Source of the DNA: Prevotella sp. tf2-5
GTDB lineage: Bacteria > Bacteroidota > Bacteroidia > Bacteroidales > Bacteroidaceae
DNA: 64,000 bases
NCBI RefSeq assembly: GCF_900115435.1
Contig: NZ_FOWK01000003.1
Span: 1 to 64,000 of the forward strand
Reading direction: 5' to 3'
The notes under the pieces are model-generated. The model saw only the letters and a program-made list of their open reading frames with translations, had not been told where the DNA came from and searched no databases. Positions 9,034-16,744 of the stretch are shown piece by piece. The position numbers and the translations under genes were made by a program. Numbering within the stretch: the stretch's first letter is position 1; every line of letters begins with the position of its first letter.

Positions 9034-9778
9034 ATAGCAGTTCCTTGGGCATGAGCTCCTTGGCCCGTTCAAAGTCCTCAGGAGTGTCTAACTCGTACGA
9101 GAAGTAACTGGTGGTGTCAACCATCTTGAACGTATGTCCCTGTGGGATGAGTCGTTCGAAGCAACGCTCGTAGAACACGTCGATGAGTCCTTCTTTCAGA
9201 ATCATCTGGTCGAGTTCCTTGTAGAGTGCCGTACTATAGTCGGCAGTCATTTTCTCGATACCTACAGACTCACCGATGGCGTCTTGGATGCTGCATACCT
9301 TGCTGATCTCCGTGATATGCCCATCGGCATCCACGATGACCTTGATCTCTTCCTCTCCGCACTCATGACGGTTGAGGGCGAGGGCAGACTCCGGTTCATG
9401 GGCGATACGTGCCACAGCGGCAGGGTCGCAGAGGATATCGCTGTCCATCAACAGGAACTCCTTGCCACGCACATACTCTCCAGCCATCCATAATGAGTAA
9501 ATATTATTGTTATGCTCGTAGTCGGCATTGTGGAGGAAGTGGAAGGTGGGGGATTTTATAGTGCCTATAGGCTCTATTTGATTCTCTAAAAATGCCACGA
9601 TCTGCTCTGCACAATAGCCAGTGACTACTACGAACTCGCTGATGCCAGCCTGTTGCATGGCACGGACGGTACGCTCTAAGAGAGTGCGCTCACCCACCTT
9701 CAGCAAGCACTTAGGTTTCGTGTCTGTCAGGGGGCGCAGGCGTTTCGCCATACCAGCGGCTAAGATAACTCCAATCAT
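9032..9778 (-). CDS. LicC-like sugar/choline-phosphate nucleotidyltransferase
   Basis: A 248-residue NTP transferase. The N terminus has the nucleotide-binding signature LAAGMAKRLRPLTDTKPKCL; the metal-binding Asp pair is in LLMDSDILCD. Length, and the NNIYSLW and ALNRHE stretches, fit the LicC-type CTP:phosphocholine (or phosphoethanolamine, inositol-phosphate, AEP) cytidylyltransferases more than long glucose-1-phosphate enzymes. It is the last gene of a four-gene minus operon with a CDP-alcohol phosphatidyltransferase, so it probably makes a CDP-activated polar head group. The exact alcohol cannot be named from sequence. Confidence 0.8.
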   Translation of the reverse strand: MIGVILAAGMAKRLRPLTDTKPKCLLKVGERTLLERTVRAMQQAGISEFVVVTGYCAEQIVAFLENQIEPIGTIKSPTFHFLHNADYEHNNNIYSLWMAGEYVRGKEFLLMDSDILCDPAAVARIAHEPESALALNRHECGEEEIKVIVDADGHITEISKVCSIQDAIGESVGIEKMTADYSTALYKELDQMILKEGLIDVFYERCFERLIPQGHTFKMVDTTSYFSYELDTPEDFERAKELMPKELL

Positions 9779-9797
9779 ACCAATTGAGAACAGGGTT

Positions 9798-10862
9798 TTA
9801 TTTCTTGTTATAGACCTTCAGGATCGTATCGACCACCGTCTGGGTCTGTTCCTTACGTCCCAGGGTGATGCGCAGACAAGACTCCAGTCCTTTGTCACCC
9901 ATGAACTTGATCTTGTAGTCCTGCACCTTCAGTGCTTCCATCAGAGCGTCTTTGATCTCCACAGGATACTTGATGAGGATGAAGTTAGCGACAGACTTAT
10001 AGACTTTGAAGCCAGGCAGACTGCCGAGTTCCTTCTTATACAACTGGCGTCCCCATTCCATGTCGTCAGCAACCTTGCGGTAGTGCTCGTCGCTGTCAAG
10101 GGCAGCAAGGGCGACAGCCTCCGAGAAGCGGTTGTAGCCCAGGTATTTGTTGACATAGCTCTCAAACTGGTCGTGTCCCTTTCCGATGAAGCCGAAGCCT
10201 ACACGCAGACCCGGCAGTCCGTAGAACTTAGACAAGGTGCGTGAGATGATCAGGTTACTGTATTTGTTGACCAATGGAGCGATATAGGCGGTATCTGTGC
10301 TGATAAAGCTGGCATAAGCCTCGTCGATAAGTACCATCGTGTCAGAGGGGATATTCTCCATGATACGCCCGATCTCCTCAGGGGTCAGTCCGTTACCTGT
10401 GGGGTTGTTGGGAGAGGCGAGCAGCAGCATGCGGGGATGTACGCGGTTGGTGTACTCGATGACCTCATCGATGTCATAGGCGAAGGTGTCGTCCTGTTCA
10501 TGCAGGGGATACATCTCAAAAGTACCTCCACACTCGCTTGCCACACGATTGTAGTACCACCAAGAGAATTCCGGGATGAGGATCTTGGTATTAGGCTGTT
10601 GCCCATTCGCAGGCTGTTGGCTGTTGATGGAGAGGAAATAATGGATAGCATTCTTCAGCATGTCCTCACCACCATACGTCAGCAGTACCTGGTTCTCTGG
10701 AACATTGTAGATTTCGCTGAGGCGTACGGAGATGACGCTCTTCTTACCCTGGTCATAGATACGGGTATAGAAACACAATGTCTTAGGGTCGAAATTCTTA
10801 ATAGCCTCCACCACTTTCTGGCTGGGCTCAAAATTAAATTCGTTTCTGTCGAGATAATTCAT
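9798..10862 (-). CDS. HisC/CobD-like PLP-dependent aminotransferase or decarboxylase
   Basis: A 354-residue fold-type I PLP enzyme. Visible motifs: SPNNPTGN (150-157), the PLP-binding Asp in LIDEAYASF (180), the Schiff-base Lys in SRTLSKFYGLPGLRVG (Lys212), and a C-terminal CLRITLG Arg. This matches histidinol-phosphate aminotransferase and threonine-phosphate decarboxylase (CobD) relatives. No his or cobalamin genes are near; the operon has a cytidylyltransferase and CDP-alcohol transferase, so a role in making an amino-alcohol phosphate or amino head group is inferred. Residues 79-92 are a Gln/Asn-rich insert encoded by repeated AACAGCC heptamers. Confidence 0.82.
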   Translation of the reverse strand: MNYLDRNEFNFEPSQKVVEAIKNFDPKTLCFYTRIYDQGKKSVISVRLSEIYNVPENQVLLTYGGEDMLKNAIHYFLSINSQQPANGQQPNTKILIPEFSWWYYNRVASECGGTFEMYPLHEQDDTFAYDIDEVIEYTNRVHPRMLLLASPNNPTGNGLTPEEIGRIMENIPSDTMVLIDEAYASFISTDTAYIAPLVNKYSNLIISRTLSKFYGLPGLRVGFGFIGKGHDQFESYVNKYLGYNRFSEAVALAALDSDEHYRKVADDMEWGRQLYKKELGSLPGFKVYKSVANFILIKYPVEIKDALMEALKVQDYKIKFMGDKGLESCLRITLGRKEQTQTVVDTILKVYNKK

Positions 10863-10884
10863 GTTATATTGTTTTTTTGATTTT

Positions 10885-10921
10885 TCGATATTCCGATATT
10901 CCGATATTTCGATATTCCGAT
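10885..10921. repeat. Tandem CGATATTC repeats
   Basis: About 4.5 units of an 8-bp sequence (CGATATTC, one T variant) fill the spacer between the PLP enzyme and the flippase-like gene inside the operon. Copy number may vary by slippage. Confidence 0.85.
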
Positions 10922-10927
10922 GTTACT

Positions 10928-11965
10928 TTAATCTTTCAATTTCATCAGCGCCATGCCAATGGCAATCCAGATAATCTCCCTCACACGGCAGATGATGCTC
11001 ACGAAAATGCCCAGGGCTGCGGAGAGACCCAGTGCGGCGATGGAGAGCACGAAACCACCCTCTTGTACACCCAGCTGCATCGGCAGGAAACCTATCAGGT
11101 TGGCAAAGAGGGTCGTGAAGGCGACGATCAGGATGCTGTGCAGGAAGGTAAGTGTCAGACCGTCCCATCCACCTCCACAGTCGATGCCGAAGAGCAGGAG
11201 CATGAACATCACCTCCGAGCTCTGTACCACACGAGAGAAATATTCCAGCACCAGACTACGATAGAAGGCACGGGTGTCCTGTCCGTAAAGTGCTGCGATT
11301 TGTTTGTCGATGTTCTCGATAGCCTCTGAGTGACGTGCCCAGAACCGGAGGGTCCATTTCTTTAGTCCGGGGATATTCGCCACAACCCCCAGCACATACT
11401 TCACCAATCCGTTACGATATCCCTTTGAGAAGAGATAGAAGAAAAACAGACAGAACACCACGATGATCCCCAGGGTGGTGCCAATGGTGACATTGATGGG
11501 GAGGTCGCCAACGATGACAAGGGCGAGATAGATGAAGATACTGATAAACCAGAACCAGAAATGGGCGAAGAAATGCATCATGGCATAGAGGATGACACTG
11601 GAGGTGGCATGCTGCTTGTCAATGTCCTTCGATAGTTCCATGATACGATAGGGCTCACCACCGAGTCCACCCACAGGTGTGGCATAGTTGAGGGCATAGC
11701 CAGTGATCGTCAGGCGATAGAGTCTCCAGAAACTCACAGGCATCTTTCCTTGGATATTCCCCTCGATGATGGCTTTCCAAGCGAAGGCGTTAAGACCATA
11801 GACGATGATCCACACCCCCACGATGGGTATCAGCCAGTAGCCGGCGTGACAGAGGTGGTCCCATAGCTCGACGAAGCTGACGTCAAAGGTAAACAGCATG
11901 ACAACGCATGCTGCCACTCCCAAGAAGAAAAACAAGTTATTCAGTCTTTGTTTCGTCCACTTCAT
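10928..11965 (-). CDS. Flippase-like integral membrane protein (UPF0104/LPG synthase TM family)
   Basis: A 345-residue protein with about eight hydrophobic segments of the lysylphosphatidylglycerol-synthase transmembrane/AglD family. The conserved region GLGGEPYRIMEL (residues around 100) and the C-terminal GFLPMQLGVQEGGFVL are family hallmarks. Such proteins translocate lipids or lipid-linked molecules; here it may flip the lipid made by the neighbouring phosphatidyltransferase (inference). ATG 11965 is preferred to a TTG at 11974. It is the second gene of the operon. Confidence 0.82.
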   Translation of the reverse strand: MKWTKQRLNNLFFFLGVAACVVMLFTFDVSFVELWDHLCHAGYWLIPIVGVWIIVYGLNAFAWKAIIEGNIQGKMPVSFWRLYRLTITGYALNYATPVGGLGGEPYRIMELSKDIDKQHATSSVILYAMMHFFAHFWFWFISIFIYLALVIVGDLPINVTIGTTLGIIVVFCLFFFYLFSKGYRNGLVKYVLGVVANIPGLKKWTLRFWARHSEAIENIDKQIAALYGQDTRAFYRSLVLEYFSRVVQSSEVMFMLLLFGIDCGGGWDGLTLTFLHSILIVAFTTLFANLIGFLPMQLGVQEGGFVLSIAALGLSAALGIFVSIICRVREIIWIAIGMALMKLKD

Positions 11966-12023
11966 GGCTCTCAATCCTTCAGTTCTTTTAGTCGCTTCGC
12001 TTTGTAAAAGCGTCTTGCGACGA

Positions 12024-13016
12024 TTACTTCAACCCTTCAATCCTCGTCCTGATTCGTTTGCAGAATGTCTCATGGCGATGGTTGACATACCATGCCAGCA
12101 GTCCCATGGCGACAATCTCCCAGATGAAGTTCATCACGGGGATGTCCAGCAGACAGAACAGGAACAGCCATGCCGAGCGGAAATTGAAGGTCAGCAGACC
12201 GTTCCACGTAATCACGGGGAGTGAACTCTTATGGAAGTCCTCACGGATGTCCGCGGGGATATTGTCAAGGCTGCCGTATTTCTTACGCATCGCCTTCAGC
12301 ATCTTCTGGAACTCAGGTGTCTTCTGCTCCTGTTTCTTGGTATAATCGATATACGACTTCTGGAAATAACGCTCCACCCATGGTGTCTCACTCGTCATCT
12401 GGTCGTAGATCTCCTGTTGTTTCTTGGAGTTGTCCAACTCAGAGCCCTTCTCTCCTTTCAGGAAGAAGAGGTGAGCCTGGATGTAATAGTCGGCAAGGCG
12501 CTGCTGTCCTGCCAGTCCTGCCACACCAGAGATGATGCCGAGGATATAGACGACGATGGTGGCAATGATGACGTTCTGCTCCGTATCGGCAATCCCCAGC
12601 CATGCAAACTCGATGTCGTGGTGGATATAGAAGCGGTATACCAGTCCGTGATAGATGGGCACGAACCATGTGAAGCCTGCCACACCGTCAAGGATACGTC
12701 CTAAGCGGCTCTTCTTACCCGTCATACGTGCCAGCTGTCCGTCTGTGCAGTCGAAGATGTCGGCAAGACAGAGCAGCAGGATGGCGATGATGTTCATCAC
12801 CAGTCCGTTGGTACCCTCATAATAGAAACTGCCACAGGCAAAGAAGAAGGTGCTTGCAGCTCCGATGATCATCGAGAGGATGGTGACGGTGTTAGGGTGT
12901 ATGTCGAGCTTGGCAAAGAACACTGCCCACCAATAGCAGAACGGACGTACCACATGCAGGTCCAGCCAGTCCTCTGTCTCGGCGGATTTAAGTGTTTTCT
13001 GAATCTTTTCGTTCAT
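12024..13016 (-). CDS. CDP-alcohol phosphatidyltransferase family protein
   Basis: A 330-residue membrane enzyme, first gene of the head-group operon. The CDP-alcohol transferase motif is D89-CT-D92-G93-QL-A96-R97, then G106 and D110, but the fourth Asp expected at 114 is Gly (ILDGVAGFTW). Several membrane helices flank it, and a charged cytoplasmic insert of about 90 residues (around 195-285) splits the membrane domain, unlike the usual 180-220 residue enzymes. It probably joins a CDP-activated alcohol and a lipid, but the missing acidic residue makes the mechanism uncertain. Confidence 0.82.
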   Translation of the reverse strand: MNEKIQKTLKSAETEDWLDLHVVRPFCYWWAVFFAKLDIHPNTVTILSMIIGAASTFFFACGSFYYEGTNGLVMNIIAILLLCLADIFDCTDGQLARMTGKKSRLGRILDGVAGFTWFVPIYHGLVYRFYIHHDIEFAWLGIADTEQNVIIATIVVYILGIISGVAGLAGQQRLADYYIQAHLFFLKGEKGSELDNSKKQQEIYDQMTSETPWVERYFQKSYIDYTKKQEQKTPEFQKMLKAMRKKYGSLDNIPADIREDFHKSSLPVITWNGLLTFNFRSAWLFLFCLLDIPVMNFIWEIVAMGLLAWYVNHRHETFCKRIRTRIEGLK

Positions 13017-13045
13017 GTTCCTATTTAATTATTTTAATCAGCCTG

Positions 13046-13077
13046 CAAAGGTACAATTTTTTTGCTATTTAGCCAAA
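13046..13077 (-). promoter_or_regulatory. Promoter of the lipid head-group operon
   Basis: Minus-strand -7 TACCTTTG (13046-13053) and -33 TTTG (13074-13077) with 20-bp spacing, 30 bases upstream of the ATG at 13016. Confidence 0.75.
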
Positions 13078-13091
13078 TTCTTTCAGAAACA

Positions 13092-13123
13092 TTTGCATGA
13101 AAGTCAAATATTCATTATATTTG
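13092..13123 (+). promoter_or_regulatory. Promoter of the secreted-protein gene at 13180
   Basis: -33 TTTG (13092-13095) and -7 TATATTTG (13116-13123), spacing 20 bp. It is divergent from the lipid-operon promoter, the two -33 regions being about 15 bp apart. Confidence 0.75.
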
Positions 13124-13179
13124 CATCTGAAATATAGATTAAATAACTTTTTGTTAAACCGATTAAAATGTATGTACTT

Positions 13180-13734
13180 ATGAAGAAAATGATGATGTTA
13201 CTATTGGCTATGTTGTCGATGTCCCTCTCCGTCCATGCCCAGAAGATGAGTAAGCAACAGCAGGAGTCTGCCATGATGAACCTTTTCGCAAGAGCTACCT
13301 TGGTAAATGGCAAGTTTGCCATTACCCGTGAGCCGATTACCTATTACGACTATTGGGCAGCAACGGGTGAGAAAGCTCATGGTCCTAATACCAGTGTCAC
13401 CAATGCTGCCATCGTGAGTGATGGTAAGAAACAGAAGATGGTGAACTGCATCAACAAGTATTTTGGGGAGACGATCGTGTCGCTTGCCAGTAGCTCACAG
13501 ATCACGGAGGCACAGAAAAAGATCGGACTGCATCGTGAGCTCGGTGAGAACAGTATTGCCGGTCAGGGCTTCTTCCTCGTGATGACGGCTGAGAAATATA
13601 AGAAGTACAAGAAGATGTATGACGACTATAGGAAGGGTAAGTCTTCCTCTTCTCGCTCTACGTCCTCGTCCAAGAAAAAGAACGGAGCCAGGTCTACCTT
13701 CAGCTCTGGACAGAAGCGTCAACTCAGTTTCTAA
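13180..13734 (+). CDS. Secreted protein of unknown function with Ser/Lys-rich tail
   Basis: A 184-residue protein starting MKKMMMLLLAMLSMSLSVHAQ, a typical signal peptide cleaved after Ala-Gln near 21. The mature part is basic, with a Tyr-rich stretch (ITYYDYWAATGEK) and a C-terminal tail dominated by Ser, Lys and Arg (SSSSRSTSSSKKKN). The tail looks disordered and could bind anionic surface polymers, but this is a guess. ATG 13180 is chosen over 13168 because it begins the canonical signal peptide. No family recognised. A long gene-free region follows. Confidence 0.7.
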   Translation: MKKMMMLLLAMLSMSLSVHAQKMSKQQQESAMMNLFARATLVNGKFAITREPITYYDYWAATGEKAHGPNTSVTNAAIVSDGKKQKMVNCINKYFGETIVSLASSSQITEAQKKIGLHRELGENSIAGQGFFLVMTAEKYKKYKKMYDDYRKGKSSSSRSTSSSKKKNGARSTFSSGQKRQLSF

Positions 13735-13754
13735 GACACTGATACCTTCTGTCG

Positions 13755-13838
13755 CTCATTCCAATATCTCCCATAGGGGTGTTCCAGTATCTGGAATAAC
13801 AGACGGGAGATATTGGAATGAGTCGTTACAGATACTGG
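13755..13838. repeat. Nested inverted repeats downstream of 13734
   Basis: An 18-bp perfect inverted repeat (13755-13772 with 13805-13822) encloses a smaller palindrome TTCCAG-TAT-CTGGAA (13782-13796). Its CCAGTATCTG (13784-13793) is complementary to CAGATACTGG at 13829-13838, so alternative foldings compete. It could end the upstream transcript, but there is no T-run. Confidence 0.8.
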
Positions 13839-13910
13839 GATCAGGTATCAGAGGCATCGGAAGGTGGAATGAGGACACGCCCTTCCGTTAACATCCTTTA
13901 ACTTGTAATC

Positions 13911-14063
13911 ACAGATAACAGTTACAGTTAGGTCAAAATCGATTTTCCTGCAATTTTATGCAAAATACGGTATATTTATTTACTATATATATAATATATA
14001 TATTATATATATAGTAATAGTATAGTAAGAATGGAAATGAACTTAACTGTAACTGTTATCTGT
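13911..14063. repeat. 20-bp inverted repeat around a perfect 38-bp AT palindrome
   Basis: The sequence ACAGATAACAGTTACAGTTA at 13911-13930 has its exact reverse complement at 14044-14063. Between them, 13980-14017 is a perfect 38-bp palindrome made only of TTACTATATA-type AT sequence with a single C and G near its ends. Such structure favours cruciform extrusion. No gene is present. Confidence 0.9.
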
Positions 14064-14131
14064 TACACTTATTTATCTAAGTGGCTAAAAATCAGATAGA
14101 TGTAAAAATCTCAGATTTCAGTAACTGTCAC

Positions 14132-14400
14132 AAAAGGGGTAAAAACAGGCAAAAATGACTCAAATCGGGGCTTGAAAAAGGGTGATTTAACATTTCCAAG
14201 AGGCGATTTAACATTTTTGGAGTCCGTTTTGAGTCAAAATCCGCTTGAATTTGATAAGGGTAAATTCCACCTTAAAAGTCTATTTCTGCATGTATATGCA
14301 TAAAATCCCCTTCGTTTTTATGTTAAATCGCCTCTCAGAAATGTTAAATCGCTGATTTTTGAACCTCAAAACGCTCCTAATGACCCCCAATTACCCCTTT
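14132..14400. repeat. Large dyad with four GATTTAACAT boxes
   Basis: GATTTAACAT boxes occur in plus orientation at about 14184 and 14205 and in minus orientation at 14320-14331 and 14341-14352 (three of the four extended to GCGATTTAACAT). An AAAGGGGTAA at 14133-14142 mirrors TTACCCCTTT at 14391-14400. All pairs share one centre near 14267. Together with the two entries above it fills the 854-bp gene-free stretch 13735-14588. No DnaA box consensus was seen. Confidence 0.8.
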
Positions 14401-14467
14401 CCAGACAAGACGATTTGTGAAAATTAGTTAAACAAAGACAAACATTAGAGATACGATCTGAAGGTCG

Positions 14468-14543
14468 AAGGTACTTACGTTCGAGAATAAAACAAAAAAA
14501 TCGCCTTTTTGTTTTGTATTCTGCACAATTTACATTACCTTTG
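14468..14543 (+). promoter_or_regulatory. Promoter-bearing palindromic element, degenerate copy (tig)
   Basis: Outer arms AAGGTAC (14468-14474) and TTACCTT (14535-14541, one mismatch). Inner arms GAATA-AAAC-AAAAA (14485-14498) and TTTTTGTTTTGTATTC (14506-14521), imperfect. -33 TTTG at 14513-14516 and -7 TACCTTTG at 14536-14543, spacing 19 bp. Confidence 0.65.
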
Positions 14544-14588
14544 CACCCTCAAAACGGAAAATACAAATATAAATAAGGTAATAATAAG

Positions 14589-15953
14589 ATGAATATTTCA
14601 TTTGAAGCTCCCGACAAGATTAATGGTTTGATGACCATTACATTGGAGAAAGAAGACTATCAGGGAGAAGTCGAGAAGACTTTGAAGGACTATCGTAAGC
14701 GTGCTAACGTTCCTGGATTCCGTCCAGGTATGACCCCGATGGGGCTGATCAAGCGCCAGTTCGGTGCTGCTGTGAAAGTAGACGTTGTCAACAAGATGCT
14801 GGGTGAGAAACTCTACGAGTATGTTCGTGAGAACAAGATCCAGATGCTTGGTGAGCCATTGCCCAGTGACAAGCAGGAGACCCTTGACTTCGAGGGTGAC
14901 GCTCCCCTGACCTTCAAGTTCGACATCGCCGTGGCTCCAGAGTTCGAGGCAAAACTGAGTGGTAAAGACAAGATCGACTATTATAACATCACCGTTGACG
15001 ACAAACTCATCGACCAGCAGGTGGAGATGTACCAGAGCCGTGCCGGACAGTATGAGAAGGCAGAGCAGTATGATCCCGAGCAGCGTGACATGCTGAAGGG
15101 TGACCTCCGTGAGCTGGACGAGAAAGGAAACGTCAAGGAGGGTGGTATCACTGTTGCTGACGCTGTGCTGATGCCCCAGTATATGAAAGTCGACGACCAG
15201 AAGAAACTCTTCGACGGTGCTAAGTTGGGTGACATCATCACATGGAATCCCCGCAAGGCATACCCGGAGAGCGACGTGGAGGTATCTTCCCTGTTGAAGA
15301 TCCAGAAAGAGGAAGTGAAGGACCACGAGGGCGACTTCACCTTCCAGATCACAGAGATCAGCCGTTTCGTGAAGGCAGAGATCAACCAGCAGTTGTTCGA
15401 CCAGACCTTTGGTGAGGGAACTGTGAAGGACGAGAAGGAGTTCCGTCAGAAGATCGCCGACATCATCAGTCAGCAGTTCAAGGCAGACAGCGACTATAAG
15501 TTCCTGCAGGATGTCCGCAAGCACATGGAGAAGAAGGTGGGCAAGCTGGAGTTCCCAGAGGCTATCCTGAAGCGTGTGATGCTGAACAATAACAAGGACA
15601 AGGGTGCTGACTTCGTGGAGAAGAACTTCGAGGCAAGCATCAAGGAACTCGGTTGGCATCTGATCAAGGAGCAGCTCGTTGCCGCTCAGGAGATCAAGGT
15701 TGAGGATGACGACCTGAAGAATGTCGCCAAGGAGGCAGCTCGTGCCCAGTTCGCACAGTATGGTATGTCAAACGTGCCTGATGAGTATCTGGAGAACTAT
15801 GCCGCAGAGATGTTGAAGAAGCGTGAGAACGTAGACGGACTCGTTGACCGTGCCGTTGACGTGAAGTTGACAGCAGCCCTGAAGGGTGTGGTCAAACTCA
15901 ACGAGAAAGACATCACTTTGGAGGACTTCCAGAAGATGCTGCAAGAAAAATAA
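14589..15953 (+). CDS. tig: Trigger factor, ribosome-associated chaperone
   Basis: The 454-residue protein matches trigger factor in length. The N-terminal ribosome-binding motif appears as VPGFRPGMTPMGLIKRQFG (about 42-60; the standard signature is GFRxGKxP, here GMTP). A PPIase-like domain and a long helical C-terminal chaperone region follow. It precedes clpP and clpX, the classic tig-clpP-clpX order, though clpP has its own promoter. The Lys of the GFRxGK signature is replaced by Met, as is common in Bacteroidetes homologues. Confidence 0.93.
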   Translation: MNISFEAPDKINGLMTITLEKEDYQGEVEKTLKDYRKRANVPGFRPGMTPMGLIKRQFGAAVKVDVVNKMLGEKLYEYVRENKIQMLGEPLPSDKQETLDFEGDAPLTFKFDIAVAPEFEAKLSGKDKIDYYNITVDDKLIDQQVEMYQSRAGQYEKAEQYDPEQRDMLKGDLRELDEKGNVKEGGITVADAVLMPQYMKVDDQKKLFDGAKLGDIITWNPRKAYPESDVEVSSLLKIQKEEVKDHEGDFTFQITEISRFVKAEINQQLFDQTFGEGTVKDEKEFRQKIADIISQQFKADSDYKFLQDVRKHMEKKVGKLEFPEAILKRVMLNNNKDKGADFVEKNFEASIKELGWHLIKEQLVAAQEIKVEDDDLKNVAKEAARAQFAQYGMSNVPDEYLENYAAEMLKKRENVDGLVDRAVDVKLTAALKGVVKLNEKDITLEDFQKMLQEK

Positions 15954-16006
15954 GTTTTTTTAAGAAAAAAAACAGCATTATCTTTCGGGGTTACCAACTT
16001 TTTTCG

Positions 16007-16014
16007 TAATTTTG
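16007..16014 (+). promoter_or_regulatory. -7 promoter box of clpP
   Basis: TAATTTTG, ending 61 bases before the chosen clpP ATG at 16076 and within the 70-base gap after tig. A good -33 TTTG was not found. Confidence 0.5.
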
Positions 16015-16075
16015 TATTTACAATATGCGGAAAAGAGTTGGTAACTCTCTTTTTTGTGCTAAATCGAAAGAAGAA

Positions 16076-16744
16076 ATGATAAACAATGATTTTAGAAAAT
16101 ATGCTACCAAGCATTTAGGAATGAACGGCCTCGTACTCGATGAAGTAGTCAGTGCACAGGCCCAGTATTTGAACCCATATATCCTGGAGGAGCGTCAGCT
16201 GAACGTGACCCAGATGGACGTGTTCTCACGTCTGATGATGGACCGCATCATCTTCCTCGGCACTCAGATTGACGACTATACGGCAAATACCCTGCAGGCA
16301 CAGTTGCTGTACCTTGACTCCGTGGACAGTGGCAAGGACATCTCTATCTATCTGAACTCCCCGGGTGGTAGTGTGACGGCAGGTCTCGGCATCTATGACA
16401 CCATGCAGTTTATCTCCTCAGATGTCGCTACGATCTGTACGGGTATGGCAGCCTCGATGGCAGCAGTACTGCTGGTGGCTGGTAAGGAGGGTAAGCGCTC
16501 CGCACTGCCCCACAGTCGTGTGATGATCCACCAACCGCTGGGCGGTGTGCAGGGTCAGGCGTCTGATATCGAGATTGAGGCGAAGGAGATCATGAAGTTC
16601 AAGAAGGAGCTCTACACGATTATCTCGGAGCATTCGCACACTCCTTATGACAAGGTGTGGAACGACTCTGACCGCAACTACTGGATGACGGCAGAGGAGG
16701 CAAAGGAATATGGTATGATTGATCAGGTTTTGGTGAAGAAGTAA
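16076..16744 (+). CDS. clpP: ATP-dependent Clp protease proteolytic subunit
   Basis: ClpP forms the double-heptamer serine protease chamber. The protein (222 residues from ATG 16076) has the catalytic Ser in [12 protein letters not shown], His in SRVMIHQP and the downstream Asp in the [16 protein letters not shown] region. The start at 16076 ([15 protein letters not shown]) matches the usual Bacteroidetes N terminus and has a purine-rich AAAGAAGA upstream; ATG 16025 would add 17 unusual residues. Its TAA overlaps the clpX ATG by one base, coupling protease and unfoldase synthesis. Confidence 0.95.
   Translation: MINNDFRKYATKHLGMNGLVLDEVVSAQAQYLNPYILEERQLNVTQMDVFSRLMMDRIIFLGTQIDDYTANTLQAQLLYLDSVDSGKDISIYLNSPGGSVTAGLGIYDTMQFISSDVATICTGMAASMAAVLLVAGKEGKRSALPHSRVMIHQPLGGVQGQASDIEIEAKEIMKFKKELYTIISEHSHTPYDKVWNDSDRNYWMTAEEAKEYGMIDQVLVKK

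Noticed and set aside
13735..14588. Chromosomal origin (oriC)
   Set aside because: No TTATCCACA-type DnaA boxes seen and no dnaA or origin-linked genes nearby; left as unexplained repeats.
14598..15659. 353-residue minus-strand frame opposite tig
   Set aside because: Leu/Val/His-rich shadow of the trigger factor coding strand; no promoter or homology.
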